This document shows, piece after piece, positions 21,342 to 32,523 of a stretch of 64,000 nucleotides of DNA. Position numbers and translations under genes: made by a program. The DNA comes from Alentia gelatinosa (lineage: Eukaryota; Annelida; Polychaeta; Phyllodocida; Polynoidae): positions 5,291,544-5,355,543 of the forward strand of contig OX465592.1 in the NCBI GenBank assembly GCA_950022655.1, read 5' to 3'. Position 1 is the stretch's first letter. Every line of letters starts with the position of its first letter. The notes below the pieces were generated by a model, which searched no databases, was not told the DNA's origin, and worked only from the letters and a program-made list of their open reading frames with translations.

Positions 21342-21600
21342 AAGGGCTGGTTCCACCAACACGATGGATTTGCCATGGTATATCTTGGTATATCTTACAG
21401 TGTTGCGATATGTTGTACCTCCTTTGTCACAATATGTAGCGCGCGATGTTGTGTGCATATGTTGGTGCTCCACTACTGCGACACCTCAAGACATCGCAGC
21501 AAATATGCATGCAATTATTCAAAACCTAGCAAGATTTTAGCAAGACAACCAAATCATGACTAATCTCGCTATATCTTGTGTGTTGCTGGAATCAGCACTT
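21342..21600 (-). mobile_element. MITE family M, copy 2 (inverted, shorter)
   Basis: 259 bp. It begins AGGGCTGGTTCCACCAACAC and ends GTTGCTGGAATCAGCACTT. The interior is the reverse complement of copy 1 (ATGGATTTGCCATG, ATATCTTG near the left; ATCATGACTAATCTCGCTAT near the right), with about 100 bp missing. Confidence 0.85.
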
Positions 21601-22023
21601 TGGCCAAGCTCCCCTTTGGCACCCAGTCACTCTCCCCGCACATCTTTGGTGCTGCTTTTCACTTATCTCTGCTCCAACTAGTCACGTGACATTCAGGAAC
21701 AGGAAGTGGGACCATGTTCTGACAACCAAGCAGTGGAAATGTAAAATCAGTGTAAAAGCCAAATCACTGATGTGGTTGATTTTGGGAGAACAGTAAGTGT
21801 TAAGCGAGCTTCATAAATAATCCAGCCACTTTTCATTCAGCTCCAAAACCACTGTATAGTGTGCACCCACAGTGGATAAGACTGCGACTTGGAATATAAA
21901 ACACATGGGTCTTGACAAAACAGAACTCTGAAACACACGAGGTGTTTTCCAATCGAGAAAGTAGTCCCAGAGACACCTCACACAGTGGGAATACATGTAG
22001 GTTAACTATAAGATATTTGTATA

Positions 22024-22150
22024 CCTCTAATAGGGCACAGAGTGACTGCTAGTTCCACCATCATCCACCAGGAAATGTATGACAGCGCCACTGTAGTTGG
22101 GGGACATCTGTTATTATCAGTTGTTATTATCCATTGACAATCGTGAGACA
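22024..22150 (+). repeat. Dispersed repeat family C, copy 1 (partial)
   Basis: Shares AGGGCACAGAGTGACTGCTA, CACCAGGAAATGTATGACAG, CGCCACTGTA and ATCCATTGACAAT with 31503-31585. This copy lacks the CTCF-like half seen in the other two. Confidence 0.7.
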
Positions 22151-22529
22151 AGGCTAAGACCCATCTATGGCAAGCGAAAAAGAAGAAACATATATAAACC
22201 TTTGATCAATACATAAAGTGTTTTGTTTGGCGTCGGGGGGCAAGATAGACACCTCCATAATACATGAGCCCTCTGCCGTATACAAAGTACTCCTCAGAGT
22301 GATTAGAAGATAAGACATTAAAAATTGGACAAATCCAGTCCCAAACAGATACAAGCAGGGTGCAGGGTTTATGCTTGGAGCAAGTGTCAAGACACGGAGA
22401 CTCGACCGTAGTGCCTGCTGATTGGTCAGTTACTGAGAATAACCCGGAACAGGCCCAACACCACGAGACAAGACGGGACAATCTGTACGATCTAGATCTC
22501 GGACATGTTTGAAATCATCAGCACAGGTT

Positions 22530-23265
22530 TCATTGGTTAAAGCACTGGACGGTAATCCTAATGTTCTGGGTTTGAGTCTCACTGCAGCCACCTTTCTCCT
22601 GCAGCCCCAGCAGTGGTAGATTTACTGCTATATCAAAGACTACTTGCCCTACCATGTCTATGTGGTGTGGTGTGCAGTCACTTTTCTCCTTCATCCCAGC
22701 AGTGGTAGACTTACTGCTATATCAAAGGCCTGTCCTTCTCATACCATGTCTGTGTGATGCGGTGTACAGTCACCTTTCTCCTTTATCCCCAGCAGTGCTA
22801 GATTTACTGCTATATCAAAGACCAGTCCTTCTTATACCGCGTCTATGTGGTGTGGTGTGGTGTGCAGTCCACTTTCACCTTCATCCCCACCAGTGCTAAA
22901 TTTACTACTATATCAAAGGCCAATCTTTCTCCTACCATGTCTATGTGGTGTGGTGTACAGCTACTTTTCTCCTTCATTCCCAGCAGTGGCACACTTACTA
23001 CTATATCAAAGGCCAGACATTCTCATACCTTGCCATGTGGTGTGGGAATTAAAAGAACTCTCACCTCGGTAAATGTGTAGGGGTGAAATTTCTACCCAAA
23101 TTCATCTTACAGCTTCATCCCCAGCAGTGGTAGACATACTGCTATATCAAAGGCCAGTACTTGTCCTACCATGTCCATGTGGTGTGGTGTGTAGCCACTT
23201 TTCTCCTTCATCCCAGCAGTGGTATACTCACTGCTATATCAAAGGCCAGTCCTTCTCACAATGCA
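22530..23265 (+). repeat. Tandem array made of SINE-body units
   Basis: A SINE head (GGTTAAAGCACTGGAC, B box GGTTTGAGTCTC) is followed by seven ~90-100 bp units. Each has GCAGTGGTAGATTTACTGCT, ATATCAAAGGCC, CTATGTGGTGTGGTGTGCAG and TTTCTCCTTCATCCC. Unit starts are near 22610, 22699, 22791, 22890, 22981, 23122 and 23214. One unit (23040-23108) keeps the SINE 3' body GTAAATGTGTAGGGGTGA. A SINE interior has been tandemly amplified. Confidence 0.85.
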
Positions 23266-23570
23266 ACACTCCCGTCATGTCTGTCTCAGTGCTCTGGCCA
23301 TGGCTGTTCCACGGCGCAACCATTCAGCAGGGTCTTAAAGAAGATATCGGAGAACGTGGAAGGTGTGATCGTCCTTGGCAACTGCCGGCCTGACTTAGTC
23401 CCTGGTCTCACAGTCGAGCCGCGCTAATCCCAGATATCTGTTTCGTGAACATAATCTCATTAACTTCAGCTCTGTTCAGATGCACCTGAGTGACAAGCAC
23501 GTACATGTATAACATGGTGTAGGTCCACATGGCGACATTGTAGGGAGAGTGTTGTAGGTCTACAGAACTA

Positions 23571-23873
23571 CAGTAGAACTCTGCGTTAGCGGTCACCCTC
23601 TGTTCCAGGGCAGTGTCTGCTTCCACGGGCTGTCCACATACACGGGGTGACCGCTTACACGGGGTTAAAATAAACATCTAATAGAGGGATATCCAACAGC
23701 AAACATTGGTATGCCATCAAATCTTTTTGGTCAAGTGTTGATGGCATAAACAATGTTTCGATTACAAATGATCTAATTAAAAAAAAAAAAAGGGATCTGT
23801 ACCGAGGAAAGGTGTCCGTTAACGCGGGGTGCCCGCTTACGCAGGATGTCTGTCAGGCGGGGTTCTACTCTAC
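23571..23873. mobile_element. pogo-like MITE, copy 3
   Basis: The ends are CAGTAGAACTCTGCGTTAGC and GGCGGGGTTCTACTCTA. CACGGGGTGACCGCTTACAC inside is mirrored by ACGCGGGGTGCCCGCTTACG. A poly-A run of 14 lies near 23778-23791. No transposase frame. Confidence 0.65.
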
Positions 23874-24235
23874 ATTGTGGGGACAGTGTTGTGGGTCTAC
23901 ATGAAAACATTGTAGGGACGGTGTATTTATTATTCATCCAATAGAAATTGTCCATAGAAAAGGGAGTGTGTATCACCATACCCAGAGCAGGCAGATATAT
24001 TGCATGCTCCAGGTACCGATAAGTGGCATACTGAATAACAGTATGTACCTAAAATTAACTGATATGGTACACCACCAGTCAGGAAAATGTGGATGGTGAA
24101 CATAAAATAGATAAAAGCGGCCGTATTCTCCTCGATTTTTGCTCTGTGTAATATCCTTGCATTCGCTCTGATATTACTACACGTCAACTCCTAGGAGCAT
24201 ACAGCCACTTGTATATGAAACCAGTCAATATTGTG

Positions 24236-24345
24236 AATATATATGCTTTAGGGCAGATAGCTATTCAGTTATGGGGGCGGCCATTTTGCCCCTGACCCCA
24301 AACAAAACACCAGGTGGCAGGTGCGGTTATTAATGGATTATTACA
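24236..24345 (-). repeat. Dispersed repeat family C, copy 2, carrying a CTCF-like motif
   Basis: Matches the reverse complement of 31560-31680: GTTATGGGGGCGGCCAT and AAAACACCAGGTGGCAGG are shared. ACACCAGGTGGCA at 24307-24319 fits the CTCF core at 12 of 13 positions, and copy 31590-31602 keeps the same motif. Confidence 0.65.
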
Positions 24346-25079
24346 CCTTTGTCCTGATTCCTTGCCGATTCTTCCTTTGTTGGATGAAGGATCTGCTGGG
24401 AGACTTTGAAGTCTCCAACAGCCCCCATGAAGGGATTATCATGAATTATCGGATCTGCTCTCTGCTCTAGAGAGAATACCACACCTTCAAAGCACCAGGC
24501 TGTGTCAACCTGCCCCTGACTGCCCCCTTCACATCTCTGGCCTGTGTAAACCTGCCCCATACTGCCCACAACATGTCTCCGGCCCATGTCAGTCTGCCCC
24601 TTTATACCCACCTAATACAGAGTCCCCATACTAAGTCTATGGAGCCTACATATCGCTACTGAGTAAATTCCGGAAAGCCATATTCTCCTAGGAGAATACA
24701 GCTTTTTGGCCACCTGACGTGCAATATAGAAACTATTTTATATATACAATGCATGGCGCTTGCATCAAATTTCTAATTATTTACAAGATTTTCCCCCAGT
24801 AATTAGTTGAAAGGTGAGTGATAAATACAACAATACCATGATATCGATCTGTGTGGCTGTATTCTCCTTGTAGTTTCGCCATTACTCAGAGTATTACTAC
24901 GCATCCACAACGCGGAGAACAGACCATGCAGATCCAAATCATGGTAATATTGTGTATGACTGCCCCCTCCATGTCCCCTGCCCGTGTCAGTCTGCCCCGT
25001 ACTGCCCCCTGAACATGCCCCGTCTAGGGTTCTGTCCACACATCGAGCACTCACATCTGAGTAAAGCAGCCACTCCGTC

Positions 25080-25505
25080 CTGAAAATACCGTCCCCTGAT
25101 GCTGGGTGGCCGTGTGCGCAGGGTGTGTCCTTACACGGTGTTTTCTTAGACAGGGTAAAATTAAACATCAAAGAGAGGAAAATGGCCCAAGCTAAAGTCT
25201 CAGCTTACACAGTGTGTGCTCCCTTATGCAGGGTGTTCTCTCACACAAGGTGCACCTTTACACAATGTGCCCCTTATGCGGGGTGTTCTCTCACACAGTG
25301 TGCTCCCTTATGCAGGGTGTTCTCTCACACAGGTTGGACCCTTACACAATATACCCCTTTATGCGGGGTGTTCTCTCACACAAGAAGGTCCCTTATGCAG
25401 GGTGTTCTCTCACACAGGGTGGCCCCCTTACACAAGGTGTTCCCTTATGCGGGGTGTTCTCTTACGCAGGGAAGGCCCTTACACAGGCGGCACATACAGA
25501 ACTCA
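25080..25505 (+). repeat. Minisatellite of TTACACAGGGTGTTCTCT type
   Basis: About twelve units of 25-40 bp (CCCTTATGCAGGGTGTTCTC, TCACACAGG) with diverged flanks from 25080. The wording resembles the interior of the MITE at 23571-23873 (TTACACGGGG), from which the array may derive. Confidence 0.75.
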
Positions 25506-25510
25506 TAACG

Positions 25511-25775
25511 TCCTGACACCGGCCTGACTCAAGCCGCTGTCACAGGGTCTCGTGTTATCACAATGTGATGAGGGGTTGGTTCGTAGAGTTCCAGGCCCAC
25601 CTAACACCGGCCTGACTCAAGCCGCTGTCACAGGGTCTCATGTTATCACAATGTGATGAGGGGTTGGTTCGTAGAGTTCCAGGCCCACCTAACACCGGCC
25701 TGACTCCATCTGCTGTCACAGGGTCTTGTACCCTCACCACATGGTGTGGGACTGGTTCGTAGAGTTCCAATCCCA
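25511..25775 (+). repeat. 88-bp tandem repeat, three copies
   Basis: The unit begins ACACCGGCCTGACTC and includes GCTGTCACAGGGTCT, ATGTGATGAGGGGTTGGTTC and GTAGAGTTCCAGGCCCACCT. Starts are at 25516, 25604 and 25692, exactly 88 bp apart. Confidence 0.85.
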
Positions 25776-25794
25776 CCTTACCTCGACCAGACTC

Positions 25795-26640
25795 GATCTG
25801 CTCATGTATCATATTGGCTGAGGTGACATGTTTTATATTGGCCGAGGTGACATGTTTCATATTGGCCGTGGTGACACGTTTTATATTGGCTGTGGGGACA
25901 CCTGCCGGTCCTTGTGTTAATCCAGAATATGAATTACGGTAATTGCAATCTGCCTCAATATGGCATCAATATTTGCTGATTTGTGGTTTTATAGTGGCTG
26001 TGGTGACCATCTTGTAGTAGCCATGGTGACCGGGCCATGGCGACTGTCTTATAGTGGCAGTCTACTAGTGGCCATGGTGACCATCTCATCGTTGCTGTGG
26101 TGACCATCTAATAGTTGCCATGGTGTCTATCCTATAGTTGCCATGGTGACCGTCTTATAGTGGCCATGGTGACCGTCTTATATTGTGCTGTTGTGACCGT
26201 CTTATAGTTGCCATGGTGACCGTCTTATAGTTGCCGTGGTGACCATCTTATAGTTGCCGTGGTGACCATCTTATAGTTGTCGTGGTGATTATCGTATAGT
26301 TGCCGTGGTGACCGTCTTATATTGGCCATGGTGACCGTCTTATAGTTGCTGTGGTGACCATCTTATAGTTGCCATGGTGACCATCTTTTTGGAGCATATT
26401 GGCCAAGGTAACATGTTTTATATTGGCCGTGGTGACGTGTTTTATATTGGCTGAGGTGACATGTTTTATATTGGCTGTGGTGACGGTCTTATAGTGGCCA
26501 TGGTGACCATCATATTGTTGCTGTGGTGCCCATCTTATATTGACCATGGTGACCATCTTATAGTGGCTGTGATGACCGTCTTATAGTGGCCATAGTGACG
26601 TATCATATTGGCTGTGGTGACGTTTTGTATTGGCCGTGGT
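25795..26640. repeat. ~21-bp minisatellite rich in RFX X-box-like sequence
   Basis: Units read TATAGTTGCCATGGTGACCG, with CATCTTATAG and TATTGGCCGTGG variants. On the minus strand many units give GTCACCATGGCAAC or GTCACCACGGCAAC, which fit the X-box pattern GTNRCC-N2-RGYAAC. I count about eight such matches, for example at 26137-26150, 26207-26220 and 26369-26382. Others are diverged. Whether RFX binds is unknown. Confidence 0.8.
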
Positions 26641-26904
26641 GACACTCGCTGGTCCCTGTGTTAATCCAGAATACAGAATAAGGTAATTCTGATCTACCTG
26701 TGAGTGTGAGTGGCGAGGCTTCACACCTCCCCGGGTGCCATATGTGTGCAGTATGAGTGCGACTATGGCGGCCCGGCGTGAGACACAGATTACATAGATT
26801 ACAGAGATTACGGAGATGCGCCGCTGATAACCTCCCCACACCCAACAACGCAGTCGCCCGCCGCCAAGTTTCCTTACGTTTTAAAATTCATCTTTTTAAA
26901 GATA

Positions 26905-27550
26905 TTTGGCAGTAGTCGGCAAGGAAGCCTTGCTCCCTTCCCCTCCCCCTTCCCCTTCCCCCTTCCCCTCTCTCCCCCTCCCCCTCCCCCCCCCCCTCCC
27001 CCCGGCCGTCTGTGGTGGTGGCTGTCTGAGTGTGGAAGCAGCAGGGGGGCGGGGAGGAGGGAGGGGGGAGGGGAGTGGGGGTGTTGCCGACTAGAGTTGG
27101 TGTCCGTTCTACCTACCCGCCACCCCTCAGACGCCGTGGGTGGACTCGCCCCCCTTTTCGTGATGTAATGACCACCGCCATGATTGGTTGCCATGGCAAC
27201 GGGGCAGCATCAGTGGCGCGCGGGCGCCCTGTGTTCGCCCGGCGGCCCCGGGGAGAGTGGTGGGGGGGGGGGGGCGGGGGGTGATTGAGGCGGAGGGGGG
27301 GGGCGGGAGGGGGGAGCAGGAAGCATGGGCAGCACTCAGTACCGGGGAAGCCTGCCGGGTGGTGGTGTGGAGGTGGTGGTGGTGGTGGTGGTGGTGTGGT
27401 GGAGGGGAGTTTGTGTGATGGTGGTGCCAGTGGAGCTAGTGGTGGTGGAAGTGGTGGCGGTGGTGGCGGTGGTGGTGATAATAGAACATGTGGTGGTGCC
27501 ACCAAAGCGTGTGGATGGTGCTGAGCGCTCGCAAGGGATGGAAGCACACC
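26905..27550. promoter_or_regulatory. GC-rich promoter-like segment with a perfect RFX X-box and CCAAT box
   Basis: A strongly GC-rich, CpG-containing stretch amid AT-richer DNA. GTTGCCATGGCAAC at 27187-27200 is a perfect palindromic X-box, and it overlaps ATTGG (27183-27187), an inverted CCAAT box. CpG-rich GTGGCGCGCGGGCGCCC follows. Poly-purine and poly-pyrimidine runs (26940-27000, 27255-27320) and a GGT-repeat (27360-27475) flank it. RFX X-boxes mark ciliary gene promoters in animals; no ciliary gene is yet visible next to it. Confidence 0.45.
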
Positions 27551-27584
27551 ACCTCCCTCCTACCTACCCCGCCTACCCCACACA

Positions 27585-28225
27585 CCTCACACCTCACACA
27601 ACACACACCTCATACACACTATACATAACACACCTAATACACCTCACACACATCATACACTCTACACACCTCACACCCAACACACACCTCACCAACACAC
27701 TGCACACACACCCAACATACATACATACACCCCACACACAACACACCACCCAACATGCATACATCCACCCCACACACAACACACACACCTCACCAACACA
27801 CACCCCGTCAACCCCACACACCTCACACACATCATACATCATACACCACACACACACCTCACACGTCACTGAAACACACACCACACACCTCACAAAGACA
27901 CACCCCACCTACCCCACTGACCTCACACCTCACCAAAACACACACACCTCACACACATCATACACCATACCCTCCACACAGAACACACACCCCACACACC
28001 TCAGCAAAACACACCATACACATCACCAAAACACTGCCGCCCCCGTACATACACCTGAGACCTCACACACATCACACACAACCCACACAACCCACACACC
28101 TCAACAAAACAATGCACACACACCACACACCACACACACAACACACACACTGTACACACCAAACACACCACACACACAACACACACACTGTACACACCAA
28201 ACACACACACACACCACACATCTAG
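27585..28225. repeat. CA-rich low-complexity tract
   Basis: Irregular (CACAC)n with CCTCACACA, AACACACAC and ATACACC variants for about 640 bp. It creates artefactual open frames (Thr/His/Pro on the plus strand, Val/Cys on the minus). Confidence 0.9.
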
Positions 28226-28796
28226 CAATCCCATAACCAGGAACCAGGTGCCGGGTTCTGGTCATTTCAGCGAACGCCACTGGTTCCCACCACTCCTTTA
28301 AGAACCGTCGGCTCCGGAGAGAGTCGCGGCCTTTTCCCGTTAAGTGAGAACTGAAGCCACTCTCACAGCAAAGCAGCAGCGGGCTCGGCCTAACACCCAC
28401 CTAGCGACTAGTCTTTACCATCGCAGAATGTTGCCGCATAATAATTCAGCATCTCTGCGACTGTTTTGAGCACTGCCATGTTGTAGATGATGTTTTTACA
28501 GTACCAGAGCATGTCCCAGCAGTGAGCGCGATCTCACCCACCCTCCACAAGACTGCAGTCTGCAACGATACTGCAGGCCGCGACAAAACTGCAGTTTGTG
28601 ACAAGACAGTAGTCTGAGACAAGACTGCACCACTTCCCTAACAACCCCACTCCCCCGAACACATGGCACAACCCCTCCCTCATACATACACCCTACCAAC
28701 ATGCACCCTACACTGTACACATCATACACCACAGACACCCCATCAATACACAGCCTACACATCACACACCCCACATACATCACACACTCCATACCT

Positions 28797-29345
28797 TCAC
28801 CCACAGCAGTAGTAGATTGACTGCTTTATCAAAGGCCAATCCTTCTCATACCATGTCTATGTGGTGTGGTGTGCAGCCACCTTTCCCCTTCATCCCCAAC
28901 AGTGGTAGATTTACTGCTATATAAAAGGCCAATCCTTCTCATACCATGCAACCAACCAACCAACCAACCAACCAACCAGCCAGCCAGCCAACCAACCAAC
29001 CAACCAACCAACCAACCAACCAACCAACCAACCAACCAACCAACCAACCAACCAACCAACCAACCAACCAACCAACCAACCAACCAACCAACCAACCAAC
29101 CAACCAACCAACCAACCAACCAACCAACCAACCAACCAACCAACCAACCAACCAACCAACCAACCAACCAACCAACCAACCAACCAACCAACCAACCAAC
29201 CAACCAACCAACCAACCAACCAACCAACCAACCAACCAACCAACCAACCAACCAACCAACCAACCAACCAACCAACCAACCAACCAACCAACCAACCAAC
29301 CAGCCAACCAACCAACCGACCAGCCAGCCAACCAGCCAACCCCAC
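28797..29345 (+). repeat. SINE-body fragment followed by a (CCAA)n microsatellite of ~395 bp
   Basis: 28797-28947 is two units of the SINE body (GTAGATTTACTGCTATATAA, AAAGGCCAATCCTTCTCATA). From 28948 to about 29342 the sequence is almost pure (CCAA)n with a few CAGC variants. The full-length SINE at 37563-37893 ends in AACCAACCAAC, so the microsatellite plausibly grew from a SINE tail. The Asn-Gln-Pro-Thr and Gly-Trp-Leu-Val frames here are artefacts. Confidence 0.9.
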
Positions 29346-29369
29346 ACTGCGCACACATCACACACACCA

Positions 29370-30965
29370 CTACTGTATAAAAGCTGCAGTCCCTGTTCCA
29401 CTTCTAGAGAGGCAATACTGTATAACAGTCCGTTCCACGTGTAGAGAGGCCGTACTGTATAAATAGTCCCTGTTCCATGTAGAGAGAGGCCGTACTATAT
29501 AACAGTCTGTTCCACATGTAGAGAGGCCGTACTGTATAAATAGTCCCTGTTCCATGTAGAGAGAGGCCGTACTGTATAACAGTCTGTTCCACATGTAGAG
29601 AGGCCGTACTATATAAACAGTCCCTGTTCCATGTAGAGAGAAGCCATACTATATAAACAGTCCCTGTTCCATGTAGAGAGAGGCCGTACTATATAACAGT
29701 CTGTTCCACATGTAGAGAGGCCGTACTGTATAAATAGTCCCTGTTCCATGTAGAGAGAGGCTGTACTATATAACAGTCTGTTCCACATGTAGAGAGGCCG
29801 TACTATATAAACAGTCCCTGTTCCATGTAGAGAGAAGCCATACTATATAAACAGTCCCTGTTCCATGTAGAGAGAGGCCGTACTATATAAACAGTCCCTG
29901 TTCCATGTGTAGAAAAGTTGTACTGTATGAAAGCCGCAGTCCCTGTTCCACATATCCACCAACACCCTACACATCACACACCACATACACCCCATCAACA
30001 CACAGCCTACACTGTATACACATCCCACACACCACACACCCCACCAACACACACTCTACCAACACATACTGATGAACACTAACCCAGCACACCCCACACA
30101 ACCAACACTACTTGTACAGTATAACTGCCACATTCCCTGTTCCACGTATAGAGAGGTTGTACTGTATGAAAGCCGCAGTCCCTGTTCCACATATCCACCA
30201 ACACATACACCCCATCAACATACAATCTGCCAACACACACCAATGAAAACTAGCCCAGCTCACCCCACACAACCAACACTACTTGTACAGTATAACTGCC
30301 ACATTCCCTGTTCCATGTATAGAGAGGCTGTACTGTATAAACACAGTCCCTGTTCCACATGTAGACAGGCTGTACAGTACAAGAGCTGCAGTCCCTGTTC
30401 CACATAGAGAGAGAGGCCATGCCCTGTTCTCTGTTCCAAGTATAGAGAGGCTGTACTGTGTAACAGACACAGTCCCTGTTCCACATGTAGAGAGGCTGTG
30501 CTGTATAAAAGCCGCAGTCCTTGTTCCACGTAGAGAGAGGCCGTACTGTATAAAAGCCGCAGTCCCTGTTCCACATAGATAGGCCTACTGTATAAGCAGT
30601 CCCTGTTCCACGTAGAGAGGCCTAATGTATAAAAGCCGCAGTCCCTGTTCCACATAGAGAGATGCCGTACTGTATAAAAGCCGCAGTCCCTGTTCCATGT
30701 AGAGAGATGCCGTACTGTATAAAAGCCGCAGTCCCTGTTCCACGTAGAGAGATGCCGTACTGTATAAAAGCCGCAGTCCCTGTTCCATGTAGAGAGAGGC
30801 TGTACTGTATAAAAGCCGCAGTCCCTGTTCCACTGTAGAGAGGCCTAATGTATAAAAGCCGCAGTCCCTGTTCCACTGTAGAGAGGCCTAATGTATAAAA
30901 GCCGCAGTCCCTGTTCCACTGTAGAGAGGCCTAATGTATAAAAGCCGCAGTTCCTGTGCAACTTG
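29370..30965 (+). repeat. 45-bp minisatellite with TATAAAAG in each unit
   Basis: Over 30 units, of which the cleanest (30600-30960) read GCCGTACTGTATAAAAGCCG, CAGTCCCTGTTCCATGTAGA and GAGAT. The 45-bp length keeps frames open. At 29400-29900 a two-unit higher-order form (about 83 bp) alternates 'ataacagtc' and 'ataaatagtc' variants. CA-rich spacers interrupt at 29950-30110 and 30190-30290. Confidence 0.88.
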
Positions 30966-31502
30966 TACAGCTTCTAATCAAACTTTGGCCAGTAATAAAA
31001 GTTTTGAAAGGTGATCCTGGTTAATATGCAGGCTGGCCATGGCGGGTGCGCTCTGCCTGCTCGCGCTGCACTTTTTACGGCCAGTCATCACCGGAGACCC
31101 CCGCTTCAGGTTTCCCATATTGACACACAATGAGCCAGATAGGCCAGAGCTGGCAGTTTCCGCTGAAGTTTCCAGCTTTTTGCGCGGATATTTGATTAGA
31201 AGGACAGGACACGGGAGTTTCTCCCCTGAAGACTCCTCACAGCGGAGTGACGCGGCACCAGGAGAACCACGGACCGCAGACTGGTCCCCGACCTCCGCCA
31301 CTGGCTTCACGGGTCACGTGATGCACGCACGAGTGATTCCGGTCACGCCTGAATGGTTTCCCTGTAATTTCCGCGTTCATGCACGTCACATGCACATCCT
31401 GGAGTTAGTCCGCTGTGGTCACTCATATTTGTACTTAATTTAGAGTAGGGATGGGGTGAAAAAACAAAGTACATGTAGATTAAATGATTTGTATTTCCCT
31501 TC

Positions 31503-31680
31503 CTATAGGGCACAGAGTGATTGCTAGTTCGGCTATCATCTGCCAGGAAATTGTAAGATAGCGCCACTGTATCCATTGATAATTTGTCCCGCCACCTGGT
31601 GTTTTGGATGGTGTGGGTGGTGAGATGGCCGTCCCCATAACACAAGAGCTATGTGCTCTATAGTTCCAGGACAGGAAGTC
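31503..31680 (+). repeat. Dispersed repeat family C, copy 3 (fullest)
   Basis: Joins both halves seen elsewhere: AGGGCACAGAGTGATTGCTA (as at 22024) and GCCACCTGGTGTTTTGGATG with GGACGG or GGCCGTCCCCATAAC (as the reverse of 24236). The minus-strand ACACCAGGTGGCG at 31590-31602 is CTCF-like. Confidence 0.65.
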
Positions 31681-31713
31681 ACAAAATATGAACTTGTGAA
31701 GTTGACCTGTTTA

Positions 31714-32073
31714 AAGTGCTGGTTCCATCAAGACACAAGATATAGTGAGATTGGTCACAATTTGGTTGTCTTGCTAAATCTTGCTAGGTTTTGAATAATC
31801 GTGTGCATATTTGCCCTGATGCATCAGTCTGGTCAAGCACCTTCACAGCGTTTTTTCTATGATAGATCGCGGAATGCAGTGATATGTCGGCAATAGATCT
31901 TGAAGCATTGCGGTGGTGGAGCACCAAAATATACACAACATCGCTAAAAAGTATGAATATCATCGTGCACAATGTGTCGCGGCAAAGGAGGTACAACTTA
32001 TCACGACATTGTAAGATATAACATAACCAAAATATAACATGGCAAATCAGTTGTGTTGGTGGAAGCAGCACTT
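31714..32073 (+). mobile_element. MITE family M, copy 3
   Basis: 360 bp with ends AAGTGCTGGTTCCATCAA and TTGGTGGAAGCAGCACTT. Same orientation and interior as copy 1 (GATATAGTGAGATTGGTCAC, TTGGTTGTCTTGCTAAATC, ATAACATGGCAAATC). Confidence 0.87.
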
Positions 32074-32523
32074 AGATTGGTCACACCAAACTGACATATG
32101 AGCACCTTCTGGTAGGTGAAGAAAGTGCAGTCCCTAGCAATCTCTCACAGTCAAGCTTCAATGACAAAAATGAGATAAGAGTTTAAAAATATCTAGGGAT
32201 TTGTCAAAATTTCCCGAGGGAAACAGATATTCAGTGAAATGTAAATTAAAACGTATCAAAACATGAATATTCATTGATTTTTGAATGCAAAAGTACCACA
32301 TTGTATGAGTCTTTTCATTTTAAGAAGGGCCTCCAGGACGTTAAACCACCCTAACCTGTCTAAATCCTCCTGCATATGGATAGGGAAGTGTATATCCTGT
32401 GTATAAGCTCGAGTCAAACATGTGAAGGAAGCTGGAGGTGATGCAGCTTCATGTCCCACGATCTGTCATCAGCCTACAGCAGAGCCCTGTTTTCCCTGAC
32501 AATGACCACCTCCATAGCACCGC

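Noticed and set aside
28829..29444. Long open frames encoding Asn-Gln-Pro-Thr or Gly-Trp-Leu-Val repeats on both strands
   Set aside because: They are translations of a (CCAA)n microsatellite; every frame is open because the 4-base unit contains no stop.
31039..31443. 134-codon frame with a signal-peptide-like start (MAGALCLLALHFL)
   Set aside because: No recognisable family, no splice signals that extend it, and it overlaps GC-rich sequence where chance frames are common. Kept only as a remote possibility.
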